From Solwaraspora sp. WMMD406 (lineage in GTDB: Bacteria > Actinomycetota > Actinomycetes > Mycobacteriales > Micromonosporaceae), in assembly GCF_029626025.1 (NCBI RefSeq), contig NZ_JARUBF010000001.1, forward strand, positions 4,030,001 to 4,094,000: 64,000 bases of DNA. Direction: 5' to 3'. A program made the position numbers and the translations under genes. The notes under the pieces were generated by a model. That model made no database searches, was not told where the DNA came from, and was given only the letters and a program-made list of their open reading frames with translations. Of the stretch, positions 1 to 9,708 are shown piece by piece (within the stretch, counting starts at the first letter, position 1; every line of letters begins with the position of its first letter).

Positions 1-1595
1 TGGTCCCTGTCCCTCGAGTGAGGTGCCGTGGAGATCGAGCTGCTCCCCGCGCACGCGGGGATGGTCCCCCGCTCGGCGACCCGCTGGCCGTGTCGATCAC
101 CTGCTCCCCGCGCACGCGGGGATGGTCCCATGATGATCCAGTCCCTGTGTCGTCTCATCGACCTGCTCCCCGCGCACGCGGGGATGGTCCCGTTCCGCCG
201 GTTTCGCGGCCCTGTTCGTAGGCCTGCTCCCCGCGCACGCGGGGATGGTCCCGCGAGTGAGGCGTCACGTTAGCGGTAGCGGGCCTGCTCCCCGCGCACG
301 CGGGGATGGTCCCACTGTGCCGACGAGGTACTCCATGTACAGCTCCTGCTCCCCGCGCACGCGGGGATGGCCCCTCGATGTCGGCGCCGCACGTCTGGCA
401 GCGGCCCTGCTCCCCGCGCACGCGGGGATGGTCCCTGGCCGAACTGCTGCCCCGGGGCAACCCTGACCTGCTCCCCGCGCACGCGGGGATGGTCCCACCT
501 CCCGTGGCCGCCGGAGCGTCCAGCGGCCCTGCTCCCCGCGCACGCGGGGATGGTCCCGCTGACCGTCGTCCGCCGCAAAACTCAAGATCCTGCTCCCCGC
601 GCACGCGGGGATGGTCCCGGCCGCGTCCGCGCCCCCGCGACGGCCAGCTCCTGCTCCCCGCGCACGCGAGGATGGTCCCTCCAGGGAGTCACACGTCAGC
701 GTCGGGCTTCCCTGCTCCCCGCGCACGCGGGGATGGTCCCTGATCGCGGAGCTTGACGCGTCGGCAACGATGCTGCTCCCCGCGCACGCGGGGATGGTCC
801 CCCCCGTTGACTCCGGAACTGATCGCGGAGCTTCTGCTCCCCGCGCACGCGGGGATGGTCCCTTCCGGTCCGCCTCGGTCTCTGGCTTCCCGTCCTGCTC
901 CCCGCGCACGCGGGGATGGTCCCGGGCCGCGTACCTGCGCGGCTACGAAACGGGCCTGCTCCTCGCGCACGCGGGGAAGGTCCCGGAGACCCCAATGGAC
1001 GTAACGATCCCCGCAGCTGCTCCCCGCGCACGCGGGGATGGTCCGCAAGCCGCGTCGGCGACCGGTCAGAGTGTGCTCTGCTCCCCGCGCACGCGGGGAT
1101 GGTCCCCGCGCTGCGGCACTCGGCGGTGTGGGCATGCCCTGCTCCCCGCGCACGCGGGGATGGTCCCGCCCCTGATCCGATGGACCCTCGCGCAACCCTC
1201 TGCTCCCCGCGCACGCGGGGATGGTCCCGCCCTGGCAAAGCCGCGAGCCTCGGCGTCGGCCTGCTCCCCGCGCACGCGGGGATGGTCCCCGCCACCGTCG
1301 CCTGTCGTCAATCGGTCACGCCTGCTCCCCGCGCACGCGGGGGTGGTCCCGACCGGGTCCGACGCCTCGTAGGCGTCTCCGGCTGCTCCCCGCGCACGCG
1401 GGGATGGTCCCTGATCGAGGGTGCCGGCGAGCAACTGCGCCCCCTGCTCCCCGCGCACGCGGGGGATAGTCCCAGCCAGCCGGTCAGCCGGATGACGCAG
1501 CTTGACTGCTCCCCGCGCACGCGGGGATGGTCCCCGCCCGGCGACCTCTCGGTCGTTGTGGACATACTGCTCCCTGCGTACGCGGGGATGTTTCC
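1..1595 (+). CRISPR. CRISPR array 1 (type I-E), 26 complete repeats, left end outside window
   Basis: 29-bp repeats recur every 61 bp with 32-bp spacers. The first complete repeat is 40-68, the last is 1567-1595, and bases 1-7 are the tail of one more. The consensus starts CTGCTCCCCG, has CGCACGCGGGG in the middle and ends ATGGTCCC; CCCCGCG/CGCGGGG forms the hairpin expected for Cas6e. The repeat polarity matches type I-E repeats ending GGGGAT plus a short tail, so transcription is left to right and the leader lies before base 1. Repeats decay to the right, as at a trailer end: an extra G near 1464 and several changes in the last repeat. Single variants occur near 371, 667, 960 and 1043. The last repeat carries CGTACG like arrays 2 and 3, whereas the others carry CGCACG. 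Confidence 0.98.
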
Positions 1596-1634
1596 GCTCG
1601 TACCCAGCTGGCCGCCGTCGATGATCGCTTGTAC

Positions 1635-2309
1635 CTACTGCTGCGGTAGCAGTTGCAGGAAGCAGTAGCCATCCGAGTACTGCGTTCCTGCGTACGTGCC
1701 GATCACCCGGATGCAGTGGTCGCGCTGCCAGAGGTCCACGTCGCCGGTGCTGAGGACGAAGCGGTGCTTGGCCCAACCTCGGGCCTGATCGCGCACCACG
1801 CCGGTGTCCTGAGCCTTGATTCCGTCATGACGCCAGCCCGGCGCGAGGATCTCACTGCCCGAGTCGTACATGCTGACCTCGGTGATGGTCTGTCCCACCG
1901 CGCAGTAATAGATCATCGTCCAAAAGGTGTAGAGCGGGTCGCCGGCCGCCGAACTCCGCGAGTCCCAGCCTCTGGCGTACCAGCAGCCGTCAACGAGCGT
2001 GCCGAAGCGGTCGGGGCTGCGGCCGGCGTCGGCGTTGGCCCGCGCGACGGCGTCCGCCGCGACGACCTCGACGGAGACGGCGGACTCCGTCGGGAGCATC
2101 CGCCGGTCGAACACCGCCCGGTCTGCTGCCGACAAGCTGCGGTACGCCGCCGCCGGGTCTTCGGCGTCCAGCACCCGCGCCACGACGCTGCCGGAGAAAC
2201 CGCCGGTGGGTGCGCCGGACGCTGGATGTGCGGTGCAAAGTGTCAACGTGACAACGGCAAGAGCCGCGATGACGGAACTTCGACCAGCGGTCAGACTCCT
2301 GATGCTCAT
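1635..2309 (-). CDS. Secreted protein of unknown function, 224 aa
   Basis: I do not recognise a family. The start at 2309 is chosen because it begins an export signal: MSIRSL, a hydrophobic stretch (about residues 14-30) and an ASGA cleavage-like site near residue 32. The mature part has four cysteines (in CWYARGW, YYCAVGQ, DHCIRV and GYCF), compatible with two disulfides, and is rich in Trp and Tyr. The C-terminus ends LLPQQ only about 40 bp from the trailer end of CRISPR array 1. It reads toward the array and away from cas3. Nothing ties it to CRISPR function; it is probably an ordinary secreted protein that became a neighbour. Confidence 0.75.
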   Translation of the reverse strand: MSIRSLTAGRSSVIAALAVVTLTLCTAHPASGAPTGGFSGSVVARVLDAEDPAAAYRSLSAADRAVFDRRMLPTESAVSVEVVAADAVARANADAGRSPDRFGTLVDGCWYARGWDSRSSAAGDPLYTFWTMIYYCAVGQTITEVSMYDSGSEILAPGWRHDGIKAQDTGVVRDQARGWAKHRFVLSTGDVDLWQRDHCIRVIGTYAGTQYSDGYCFLQLLPQQ

Positions 2310-2430
2310 CGACGCCTCTCCTCTACCGATAGTGGGGGAGCGGCGCATCTGTGAGTCCCGGTAGCGCCAATCCTGCGCCGCAGACCATTCCACGCTACGT
2401 CCCATCCGACCCGTCCACAATGGGCCGCAC

Positions 2431-5286
2431 TCAGGGATTCGTCAGCTGATCCACCTTGGTGACGGTCAGGCCGTTGTCGTTGTCGTAGTGCAGGTCGAAG
2501 CCGGCGATCCGGGTGCGCCCGGTGTCGTCGATGTCGAGCACGAGCTGTTCCGAAAGCCAGTGCGACTGCTCCCAGGCGCGGAAGTAGTTGCGGGCTTCGA
2601 GTTCGTCGATCACCGTGTCGATGCTGCCCGTCATCGCCTTCGGCATGGCCAGGGTGCAGCGGGCGATCGTGCGGGCCAGCCGGCCGTCCGGAACCATCTC
2701 GGTCGGCACCTCCCGGCCTTGGTCATCCGGCAGCCAACCCGGGATGTGCAGCCGGCCGTCTCGGCGTACCAGGAGAATCACCTCCAGGCTCTCGGCGGAG
2801 TCGGCGCGGACGTGACCACGGCCGCGTGCGTCGTTACCGCCCGCGTCGGCGTCGCCGATGTGCGCGTTGAGCCAGCCGAGCAGGGAATCGCCGTTGGCCG
2901 CCACCGGACTGATTCGGAAGGTGTCGGCCTTCGCCTGGTGCTGTTGGCGCTTCTTCTCGGCGGCTTCGTCAGCCTCCCGTAGCGCGGGATGCCACTCGGC
3001 CGGCCCGACCAGCGCGGGAGCGTAGGCGGTCTGCACCAGCGTCGGGATGTCCTCCGGCAGACGTACCGGCACGTCACCGTCCAGATGCGGCCACAGCACC
3101 CCGGCGGCCCGCCACAACGCGGACCGGCCGTAGACGATCCGGGACCCCTGCACCGGCTCCGGCGGGCTGGTCGACCAGTCGGCACCGGTGACGAAGCAGC
3201 GCGCCGCGTTCAGATGCGCCGGACGGGTCCGGTGATGCCGGTGCAGCCGGCCCATCCGCTGCAGCAGCAGGTCGACCGGGGCAAGGTCGGTAACCAAAAG
3301 GTCGAAGTCGATGTCCAGGGAGACCTCCACGACCTGGCTGGCGACCACGACGTACCGCTGCGGCCGGTCGGCCGCCCGGCTCGGCGGACCGAACGTGTCC
3401 AGCAGCCACCGGTCCTTCGCCGCCCGATCCGGAGCCAGGAAGCGGGAATGCGCCACGAACACCGGAATGTCGCCGCCGAAGCGTTGCCGCAGTGCCGCCG
3501 CCGTCTCCTGGACCCGCCGTACGGTGTTGCGGACCACCAGCGCGCAGCCACCCGGCCGGATCTCCGCGTCGAGCAGATCCGCCAGATGATCGACATCGTC
3601 GTCGAGTCGGCTCACCCGCACCGACACCGCCCGGCCCGAGGACGCCGTCGTCGTCACCACCGGAACGCGGTCCGCGCCGGACGCGCTGATCACCGGGTAG
3701 CCGATGTCACCGGCCAGGCACGCGTACGGATCTGGTCCGGTGGGTTGCGGGGGGCGCGGACGTCCGCGTTTGGTCGGTTGCGCGAGCCGGCCGTCGTCGT
3801 AGGCCTGCATCATCTCCCGCCGTCGCTGGGCCGGCAGCGTCGCGGACAGCACGATCACCGGCACCCGGTACGCCGCCAGCCACTGCAACGCCCGGTCCAG
3901 GAACTGACTCATGTGCACGTCGTAGGCGTGCGCCTCGTCGATGACGACGACCTTGCCGGCCAGGCCGAGATGGCGCAGCACGATGTAGCGCGCCTTCAAC
4001 GCCATGAACAGCAGCTGGTCGATGGTGCCGATCACGAAGTCGGACAGCAGGATCTTCTTCCGGGACGCCAACCACCGGTGGACGGCCAGATCGACGCCCG
4101 CTTCGTCCATCCCGATCGAGCTGGGACGTCGGTTCATCCGCAGAGCACCGTACTCGTCGTTGAAGCTCGACTTGCCGTGCGCGAGCGCGACTCCGTACGC
4201 GCCCCGTCCGGTGTCAACATCCGGTAGCCGCTCCAGCCAGGACAGGCCGCGCGACAGCATCGCGTCGCTGGTCGCCCGGGTCGGCAGGGCGATGAAGCAG
4301 CCCGACGCGCCGAACCGGGCGGCGAGGATCTCCACGGCGGCCAGCGCGGCCTCGGTCTTGCCGTCACCCATCGGCGCCTCGACGATCATCAGACCCGGTG
4401 TCGTCATCTGCCGGGCCCGCGCGATGACGGCCTGTTGCACCGGGTACGCCGACGCGCCGGCCGGCAGACCGAACCGTGTCGCGATCATCTCGTCGGGGGA
4501 GTGGGTGGTCTCGGTGGGACGCCACGGCGACGGCAGATCGAGTTCGTCCCAGGCCCGGCTGACCCGGTCGACGTCGGCGGCGTAGGTCGTCGGGAACCAC
4601 TCCTGGTTGCTGGCGATCCAGTCGGCGACCACGACGATGCCGGTCAGCAGCGCCTGCACCGGCTGCGGCAGTGCCACGTACCGCCAGGCGGTCAACCGGT
4701 CTCGGGCATCGAGCCGGTCGGTCATCCAGTCCAGCAGCTCCCGCTGCACCTGCGGCCACGTCCCGGTGCCGAGCAGGAACGGCCGGCGGCGGGCATCGTC
4801 GAGATCACTGTTCGACGGCGGTACGCCGTGATGGCCACCGACGACGATGGCGAAGGTGCTCGCCGCGTTCGGTGCCCAGCCGAAGGTGTCGACGAGCCAG
4901 TCCTGCAGCAGGATGTGTCCGGCGAGCGCGTGCGGAGCGCATTGCCGATCCGCCTTGACCCGGGCGTCGAAGGTCAGCCCGTGTCGCTTCATCCGGTCGG
5001 CGAGTCGGGGCACCTGGCAGGCGAACGCGGGTGTGCACTTGCCGATGTCATGCAGGCCGGCCAGCCAGGCGACCAGCAGCCGTCCGTCGGTGTCGCCGCC
5101 CGGAAGCGCGGAGCTGATCCGCCGCCGTACGGCGTCGTTGAGCCAGTGGTCCCACAACAGTTCGGCTACCGCCGCCGCGTCGGCGAGGTGCCGCCACAGC
5201 GGCAGCCACCCCGGACCGTGCTCGCTGGTCTTGCCCCAAGCCGACGACGCGGCGTCGCTCAACTCGACTGTCCGAGATGTAGTCAC
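2431..5286 (-). CDS. cas3: CRISPR-associated nuclease/helicase Cas3 (type I-E)
   Basis: 951 aa. Cas3 is recruited by target-bound Cascade, then unwinds and degrades invader DNA. The N-terminal HD nuclease shows H33, the HD pair H79-D80 in LHDIGKC, and H152-H153 in GGHHG. The superfamily 2 helicase has Walker A EAPMGDGKT (303-311), DEAH box at 450-453 and SATLP motif III. A C-terminal Cas3 domain follows. The start is a GTG at 5286, since the upstream ATG at 5295 is out of frame. It is divergent from the Cascade operon across a 302-bp gap, so cas3 and Cascade can be regulated separately. All key motifs are intact, so the enzyme should be active. Confidence 0.97.
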   Translation of the reverse strand: MTTSRTVELSDAASSAWGKTSEHGPGWLPLWRHLADAAAVAELLWDHWLNDAVRRRISSALPGGDTDGRLLVAWLAGLHDIGKCTPAFACQVPRLADRMKRHGLTFDARVKADRQCAPHALAGHILLQDWLVDTFGWAPNAASTFAIVVGGHHGVPPSNSDLDDARRRPFLLGTGTWPQVQRELLDWMTDRLDARDRLTAWRYVALPQPVQALLTGIVVVADWIASNQEWFPTTYAADVDRVSRAWDELDLPSPWRPTETTHSPDEMIATRFGLPAGASAYPVQQAVIARARQMTTPGLMIVEAPMGDGKTEAALAAVEILAARFGASGCFIALPTRATSDAMLSRGLSWLERLPDVDTGRGAYGVALAHGKSSFNDEYGALRMNRRPSSIGMDEAGVDLAVHRWLASRKKILLSDFVIGTIDQLLFMALKARYIVLRHLGLAGKVVVIDEAHAYDVHMSQFLDRALQWLAAYRVPVIVLSATLPAQRRREMMQAYDDGRLAQPTKRGRPRPPQPTGPDPYACLAGDIGYPVISASGADRVPVVTTTASSGRAVSVRVSRLDDDVDHLADLLDAEIRPGGCALVVRNTVRRVQETAAALRQRFGGDIPVFVAHSRFLAPDRAAKDRWLLDTFGPPSRAADRPQRYVVVASQVVEVSLDIDFDLLVTDLAPVDLLLQRMGRLHRHHRTRPAHLNAARCFVTGADWSTSPPEPVQGSRIVYGRSALWRAAGVLWPHLDGDVPVRLPEDIPTLVQTAYAPALVGPAEWHPALREADEAAEKKRQQHQAKADTFRISPVAANGDSLLGWLNAHIGDADAGGNDARGRGHVRADSAESLEVILLVRRDGRLHIPGWLPDDQGREVPTEMVPDGRLARTIARCTLAMPKAMTGSIDTVIDELEARNYFRAWEQSHWLSEQLVLDIDDTGRTRIAGFDLHYDNDNGLTVTKVDQLTNP

Positions 5287-5426
5287 GGCCGTTCATTAAA
5301 GCAGCGGTACGACGACCCGCTGTCGCCGATGTCGACGGGAGAACTCCACCGATCGGCCGACCAGCTGTCGGACAAGCGACCATTTTGTGCGCCCTGCTGT
5401 CCTGAATCGCTTTCACGACGAGTGGA

Positions 5427-5442
5427 GATTAGCAATCTAATC
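5427..5442. promoter_or_regulatory. Perfect palindrome, candidate operator of the cas locus
   Basis: GATTAG-CAAT-CTAATC is a 6-bp perfect inverted repeat with a 4-bp centre, AT-rich in a GC-rich genome, midway between cas3 and cas8e. It could bind a dimeric regulator. The function is inferred from position and symmetry only. Confidence 0.4.
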
Positions 5443-5508
5443 GATGAATGTTCCCTGCTCAGGGGCTTTGGCTGCCTCCAATGCGACGGCGACTCGCATT
5501 TAGAAGAT

Positions 5509-5521
5509 CAAGTTCAACTTG
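5509..5521. promoter_or_regulatory. Second palindrome 68 bp before cas8e
   Basis: CAAGTT-C-AACTTG is a perfect 13-bp palindrome placed where a repressor or activator could control the Cascade operon. It differs in sequence from the 5427 site, so two regulators, or one regulator and a chance symmetry, are possible. Confidence 0.35.
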
Positions 5522-5588
5522 TCGGAGGCGGGAAGTATGGTCCCGATCCATGTCGGCACGTGGTGCCGGACGACGATGGGAACCCCCA

Positions 5589-7238
5589 ATGTCCTTTGAT
5601 CTTGTGCATCGGCCGTGGCTGCTGGTGCAGCAGCTCGACGGTCGGGTAGTGGAAGTGTCGCTGGCCGACGCCTTCCGGCAGGCGCACACCCTGCGGCGGA
5701 TCGCCGGCGACGTGCCCACACAGGAGTTTGCCCTGCTGCGGCTGCTGCTTGCCGTACTGCACTGTGCCATCGACGGGCCGGACACCGACCGGTGGGCCGA
5801 GCTGTGGCAGGCCCCCGAGCTGCCCGCCGACGACATCGTCCGCTACCTCGACACCCGCCGTGACCGGTTCGACCTGCTGCACCCGACGACCCCGTTCTAC
5901 CAAGTCGCCGACCTGCGAACCAGCAAGGACGAGGTCTTCGGCCTGGAACGGCTGATCGCCGACGTGCCGAGCGGATCACCGCTGTTCACCGCGCGATCCG
6001 GTGCCGCGCTACGCCGGATCACCCCCGCCGAAGCCGCCCGCTGGCTGGTGCACGCCCACGCGTACGACGTCTCCGGCATCAAGTCCGGGGCGGCCGGTGA
6101 CAACCGCGTCAAAGGCGGAAAGGTGTATCCACTCGGGATAGGATTCGCCGGCTCCCTCGGTGGCGTCTTCGTCGAAGGTGACACCCTGCGCGAAACGCTG
6201 CTGCTCAACCTGGTGTCGTACGACCTGCCCGCCCTGCGCGTCGACGCCGATGACGCGCCCGCCTGGGAGCTGGACCCACTCGGACCCGCCGAACAGGACG
6301 ATCTTCGGCCACGGGGACTGCTGCGCCTCTACACCTGGCAGTCCCGGCGCATCCGCCTCTTCGGCGACGCGGACGGCATCACCGGTGTCGTGCTGGCCTA
6401 CGGCGACCGGCTCAGCCCGCGTGACCTGCACCAACGTGAGCCGCTGACGGCCTGGCGACGCAGCCCCGCCCAAGAAAAGCTGCACAAGACCGTACCCGTG
6501 TATCTGCCCAGCACGCACACCCCCGGCCGCGCCATCTGGCGCGGACTCGGCGCGATGCTGCCCGGCACCGCCGGCCGAGGCCGAGGCGGCGAACCGGCGG
6601 CCAACCTCGACCCCATGATCCTGGAATGGATCAGCGCCGCCGCCAACCAGCGGCTGCTCGACCGCCGACACATTCGGCTCCGCGCGATCGGAGCCGTCTA
6701 CGGCACCCAACAGTCAGTCATCGACGACATCGTCGACGACGCGGTAACCATGCCGGTGCGGGCCATCACCGAGCCGGAAGCCGCCGCCGAGGTGCAGGCC
6801 GCCGCACACGACGCCGACCAGGGCGTACGGGCGCTCGTCGCACTCGCCCGCGACCTGCTGCGCGCCGCCGGTGTCCGCGACGACAGACGGACCGACGGTG
6901 TCCGCGACGAAACGACCGCCGAGGCGTACGGCGCCCTCGACCAGCGGTTCCGCGACTGGCTCCGGGACCTCACCGACGGCGTCGACCTGGCCGCTGCCCG
7001 AACCGCCTGGCAGACGCAGGTCGCCACCACGCTGCGGCGACTCGCAGAGCGGATGGTCGCCGACGCCGGACCTGCCGCCTGGGCCGGACGCGACATCGAC
7101 GGCACCCTGCTCAACAGCTCCCGAGCCGAGGTCTGGTTCCGGATCCAGCTGGCGAAAGCGCTGCCGCTGGCCAACCAGACCCGGCAGAGCACAGCCGGAT
7201 CCACCAACCCGACGCAGGAGGAAGCGGCCCTGACATGA
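5589..7238 (+). CDS. cas8e: Cascade large subunit Cas8e (Cse1/CasA)
   Basis: 549 aa, near the usual 500-560. Cas8e recognises the PAM, helps open the target duplex and recruits Cas3. The start at 5589 gives MSFDLVHRPWLLVQ, matching the family's typical FDL..PWI/L opening; earlier in-frame starts would add a low-complexity arginine-rich tail. It is the first gene of the seven-gene cas operon, and its TGA overlaps the cse2 ATG (ATGA). No truncation is seen. Assignment rests on the N-terminal motif, length and operon position, because this family diverges strongly in sequence. Confidence 0.95.
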   Translation: MSFDLVHRPWLLVQQLDGRVVEVSLADAFRQAHTLRRIAGDVPTQEFALLRLLLAVLHCAIDGPDTDRWAELWQAPELPADDIVRYLDTRRDRFDLLHPTTPFYQVADLRTSKDEVFGLERLIADVPSGSPLFTARSGAALRRITPAEAARWLVHAHAYDVSGIKSGAAGDNRVKGGKVYPLGIGFAGSLGGVFVEGDTLRETLLLNLVSYDLPALRVDADDAPAWELDPLGPAEQDDLRPRGLLRLYTWQSRRIRLFGDADGITGVVLAYGDRLSPRDLHQREPLTAWRRSPAQEKLHKTVPVYLPSTHTPGRAIWRGLGAMLPGTAGRGRGGEPAANLDPMILEWISAAANQRLLDRRHIRLRAIGAVYGTQQSVIDDIVDDAVTMPVRAITEPEAAAEVQAAAHDADQGVRALVALARDLLRAAGVRDDRRTDGVRDETTAEAYGALDQRFRDWLRDLTDGVDLAAARTAWQTQVATTLRRLAERMVADAGPAAWAGRDIDGTLLNSSRAEVWFRIQLAKALPLANQTRQSTAGSTNPTQEEAALT

Positions 7239-7867
7239 GCCAGACCAGTACACCCACCCGGGCTTCCGCCCGACTACGCACCCCCTTCGGTAACGACGTT
7301 GCCGCGACAGTCGTTCGACTCCAGACCGGTTACCTCAAGGAGTTGCCCGCCGCCATCGCCTCCCTCGCCCGGCTCCGCGCCGCCGCCGGCACCCTCGCCG
7401 GATCCCGGCTCGACATCCTCAGCGACACCGCCGTGGACACCAAGTTCTTGTCGCCGCGCGTCGAAGACGACCCGGAGCCGGTCGAGCACGCCAAACACGC
7501 CGCCCTCACCCTCTACGCCGTGCACCAGCAGTCCAACCGCGAGCGTGGCATGCACCGCGACGGGTTCGGGTTCGGCCAGGCGGTGGCGCTGCTCGCCAAA
7601 GAAAGCAGCAGCCCGGACGCCGTACGTCGCCGATTCGTCGCCGTGGGCACGGCCGTGACGTTCACCGAAGCGCTGCACCACTGCCGAGGCCTGGTGCGGC
7701 TGCTGCGCGACAAACGCATCGCCCTCGACTACGGCCTGTTCGCCGACGACCTCCGCACCTTCCAGACGCCCGGCGGGCCGGACACGGTCCGCTCCCGATG
7801 GGGCCGCGAATACCACCGCATCCACACCGACAAAGCAGACAGCAACCTCTCGGAGGACCAGCCATGA
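7235..7867 (+). CDS. cse2: Cascade small subunit Cse2 (CasB)
   Basis: 210 aa, typical for actinobacterial Cse2. Two copies bind along the belly of Cascade and stabilise the displaced strand. It is an alpha-helical, arginine-rich protein with the family-like segment DGFGFGQAVALLAK (near residues 105-118) and a C-terminal RFRRV-like stretch (RRRFVAVGTAV). The ATG overlaps the cas8e stop by ATGA and its own stop overlaps the cas7e start, so the genes are translationally coupled. Confidence 0.93.
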   Translation: MSQTSTPTRASARLRTPFGNDVAATVVRLQTGYLKELPAAIASLARLRAAAGTLAGSRLDILSDTAVDTKFLSPRVEDDPEPVEHAKHAALTLYAVHQQSNRERGMHRDGFGFGQAVALLAKESSSPDAVRRRFVAVGTAVTFTEALHHCRGLVRLLRDKRIALDYGLFADDLRTFQTPGGPDTVRSRWGREYHRIHTDKADSNLSEDQP

Positions 7868-9006
7868 CCCGCACCCTGATCGACATCCACATCCTGCAGA
7901 CCGTCCCGCCGAGCAACCTCAACCGGGACGACACCGGATCCCCCAAGACCGCCATCTACGGCGGGAAGCGCCGCGCCCGGGTCTCCAGCCAGGCGTGGAA
8001 GCGCGCCACCCGCAACGAGTTCGACAAGCTGCTCGACCGCGCCGAACTGGGGGAGCGGACCAAGCGGCTCGGTGAATCACTCGGCGAACTGATCGCCGCA
8101 CAGGCACCGGACCTCGCCGAGCAAAAGCTCGACCTCGCCACCAAGGCGCTGACCGCGCTCGGACTGGTCAAGGCCGGCAAAGCCAAGGCGGGTAAGAGCA
8201 AGAGCGACGACGGCACTATCCCCGCCGCCGAGTCCGACTACCTCGTGTTCCTCAGCCACCGGCAACTCGACGCGATCGCCGCCCACGCTGTCGCCGCCCA
8301 CCGCGACGGCAAAGAACCAGACGGCAAGACGCTCAAGAAGCTGGCGAACCAAGAGCACTCCATCGACATCGCGCTGTTCGGCCGGATGCTCGCCGACCTG
8401 TCCGATGTCAACGTCGACGCCGCCGTCCAGGTCGCCCACGCCATCAGCGTGCACGCCGTCAACAACGAGTTCGACTACTACACGGCGGTCGACGACCGCA
8501 AAGACGACGCCAACGAACAGGGTGCCGGCATGATCGGCACCGTCGAATTCAACTCGTCCACCCTCTACCGGTACGCCACCCTCGACGTCGACCGGCTCAA
8601 CGACAACCTCGGCGACCAGACCGCCACCAGGCGAGCCGTCGACGCCTTCCTCACCGCGTTCGCCAAGAGCATGCCGACCGGCAAACAGAACACCTTCGCC
8701 AACCGGACCCTGCCCGACGCCGTGATCGTCCGCCTCCGCGACACCCAGCCGATCAACTTCGTCGGCGCGTACGAGAAGGTTGTCGAGTACGACGCAGCCA
8801 CCGGACGCGTCAGCGAAGCCGCAGAGCGGCTCGCCGATTACGCCGCAGCCGTCGAAGACACCTACGGCGAGCAGCCGATCCGGGCCTGGGTCAGCCGCGT
8901 CGGCGACCACACCAAGGCCCTCGACACCCTCGGCGACGTCGTGCCCTTCGCCGACCTCGTGACCGCCGTCGCCGACGAGGTCGCCGTCCGGCTCGGCAAA
9001 GAATGA
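7864..9006 (+). CDS. cas7e: Cascade backbone protein Cas7e (Cse4/CasC)
   Basis: 380 aa. Six copies form the crRNA-binding backbone of Cascade. Family hallmarks are visible: IDIHILQTVPPSNLNRDD at the N-terminus, KTAIYGGKRRARVSSQAWKRA (about residues 29-49), the IDIALFGRM segment and the C-terminal NFVGAYEKVV. The start at 7864 overlaps the cse2 stop by ATGA. A lysine-rich stretch with AGKAKAGKSK near residues 105-115 is a hydrophilic insert in a loop. All expected regions are present. Confidence 0.97.
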   Translation: MTRTLIDIHILQTVPPSNLNRDDTGSPKTAIYGGKRRARVSSQAWKRATRNEFDKLLDRAELGERTKRLGESLGELIAAQAPDLAEQKLDLATKALTALGLVKAGKAKAGKSKSDDGTIPAAESDYLVFLSHRQLDAIAAHAVAAHRDGKEPDGKTLKKLANQEHSIDIALFGRMLADLSDVNVDAAVQVAHAISVHAVNNEFDYYTAVDDRKDDANEQGAGMIGTVEFNSSTLYRYATLDVDRLNDNLGDQTATRRAVDAFLTAFAKSMPTGKQNTFANRTLPDAVIVRLRDTQPINFVGAYEKVVEYDAATGRVSEAAERLADYAAAVEDTYGEQPIRAWVSRVGDHTKALDTLGDVVPFADLVTAVADEVAVRLGKE

Positions 9007-9701
9007 TGGACACGCTACTGCTGCGGCTCGCCGGACCACTGCAAGCGTGGGGAGCCAGCAGCCGATTCGTCCACCGAGGCACCGAGATCGCCCCCACCAA
9101 GAGCGGCGTCATCGGCATGCTCGCCGCAGCCAAAGGAATCCGGCGCACCGAACCACTGACCGAACTGCTCGGCCTCAGCTTCGCCGTACGCCTTGACCAG
9201 CCCGGCACCGTCGTCCGCGACTTCCAGACCGCACGCCGCCTCGACGGCCAAGCCCTGCCCCTGTCGTACCGCAACTACCTCAGCGACGCCGCCTTCGTCG
9301 CGGCCGTCGGCGGCGACGCTGACCTGGTCACCGGGCTGCACGACGCGCTCCGCCGGCCACAGTTCCCGCTTTACCTCGGCCGGCGGTCCTGCCCACCCGT
9401 GCTGCCGGTCAGCCTCGGCGTCCACCCCGGCACCCCGGTCGACGTCCTACGGCAACACAGGTGGGAAGCGTCCGACTGGCACCGCAAGTCCCACCGGGCG
9501 GCCACCGTACGGCTGGAGATTCTCCGCGACGCCGACCCCGCCGACCCGGTCACCGAGACGCTGCGCGACGAACCGGTCAGCTTCGACCCCACCTACCGCC
9601 AGCACGGCTGGCGCCTCGTCGTCCGGGAACACGTCGAGCTGCCGCACCCCGACCTCGGGGCGGCTCGCATCCCCAGCCACGACCCCATTGCAATCCTGTG
9701 A
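9003..9701 (+). CDS. cas5e: Cascade subunit Cas5e (CasD)
   Basis: 232 aa. Cas5e caps the 5' handle of the crRNA and contacts Cas8e. It begins MMDTLLLRLAGPLQAWGASSRF, the standard Cas5e signature with RLxGPLQAWG and the RF..R motif, followed by PTKSGVIGMLAAAKGI. Two adjacent in-frame ATGs (9003 and 9006) are possible starts; the first overlaps the cas7e stop. A 7-bp gap separates it from cas6e. Confidence 0.96.
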   Translation: MMDTLLLRLAGPLQAWGASSRFVHRGTEIAPTKSGVIGMLAAAKGIRRTEPLTELLGLSFAVRLDQPGTVVRDFQTARRLDGQALPLSYRNYLSDAAFVAAVGGDADLVTGLHDALRRPQFPLYLGRRSCPPVLPVSLGVHPGTPVDVLRQHRWEASDWHRKSHRAATVRLEILRDADPADPVTETLRDEPVSFDPTYRQHGWRLVVREHVELPHPDLGAARIPSHDPIAIL

Positions 9702-9708
9702 GGCTGAC

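Larger units (their letters stand above)
5287..5588. promoter_or_regulatory. Divergent cas3 / Cascade promoter region
   Basis: This 302-bp gap must hold the promoters of both cas transcription units. It is clearly more AT-rich than its surroundings between about 5380 and 5520. It contains two perfect palindromes, annotated separately (5427-5442 and 5509-5521). I see no good -35/-10 pair and no clear ribosome binding site before either gene. Confidence 0.6.

Noticed and set aside
1-1668. Many long ORFs on both strands with PRARG/RGW or PACAGS repeats
   Set aside because: They are translations of the 61-bp CRISPR period. The 29-bp repeat plus 32-bp spacer unit has no stop codons in several frames, so the frames are not genes.
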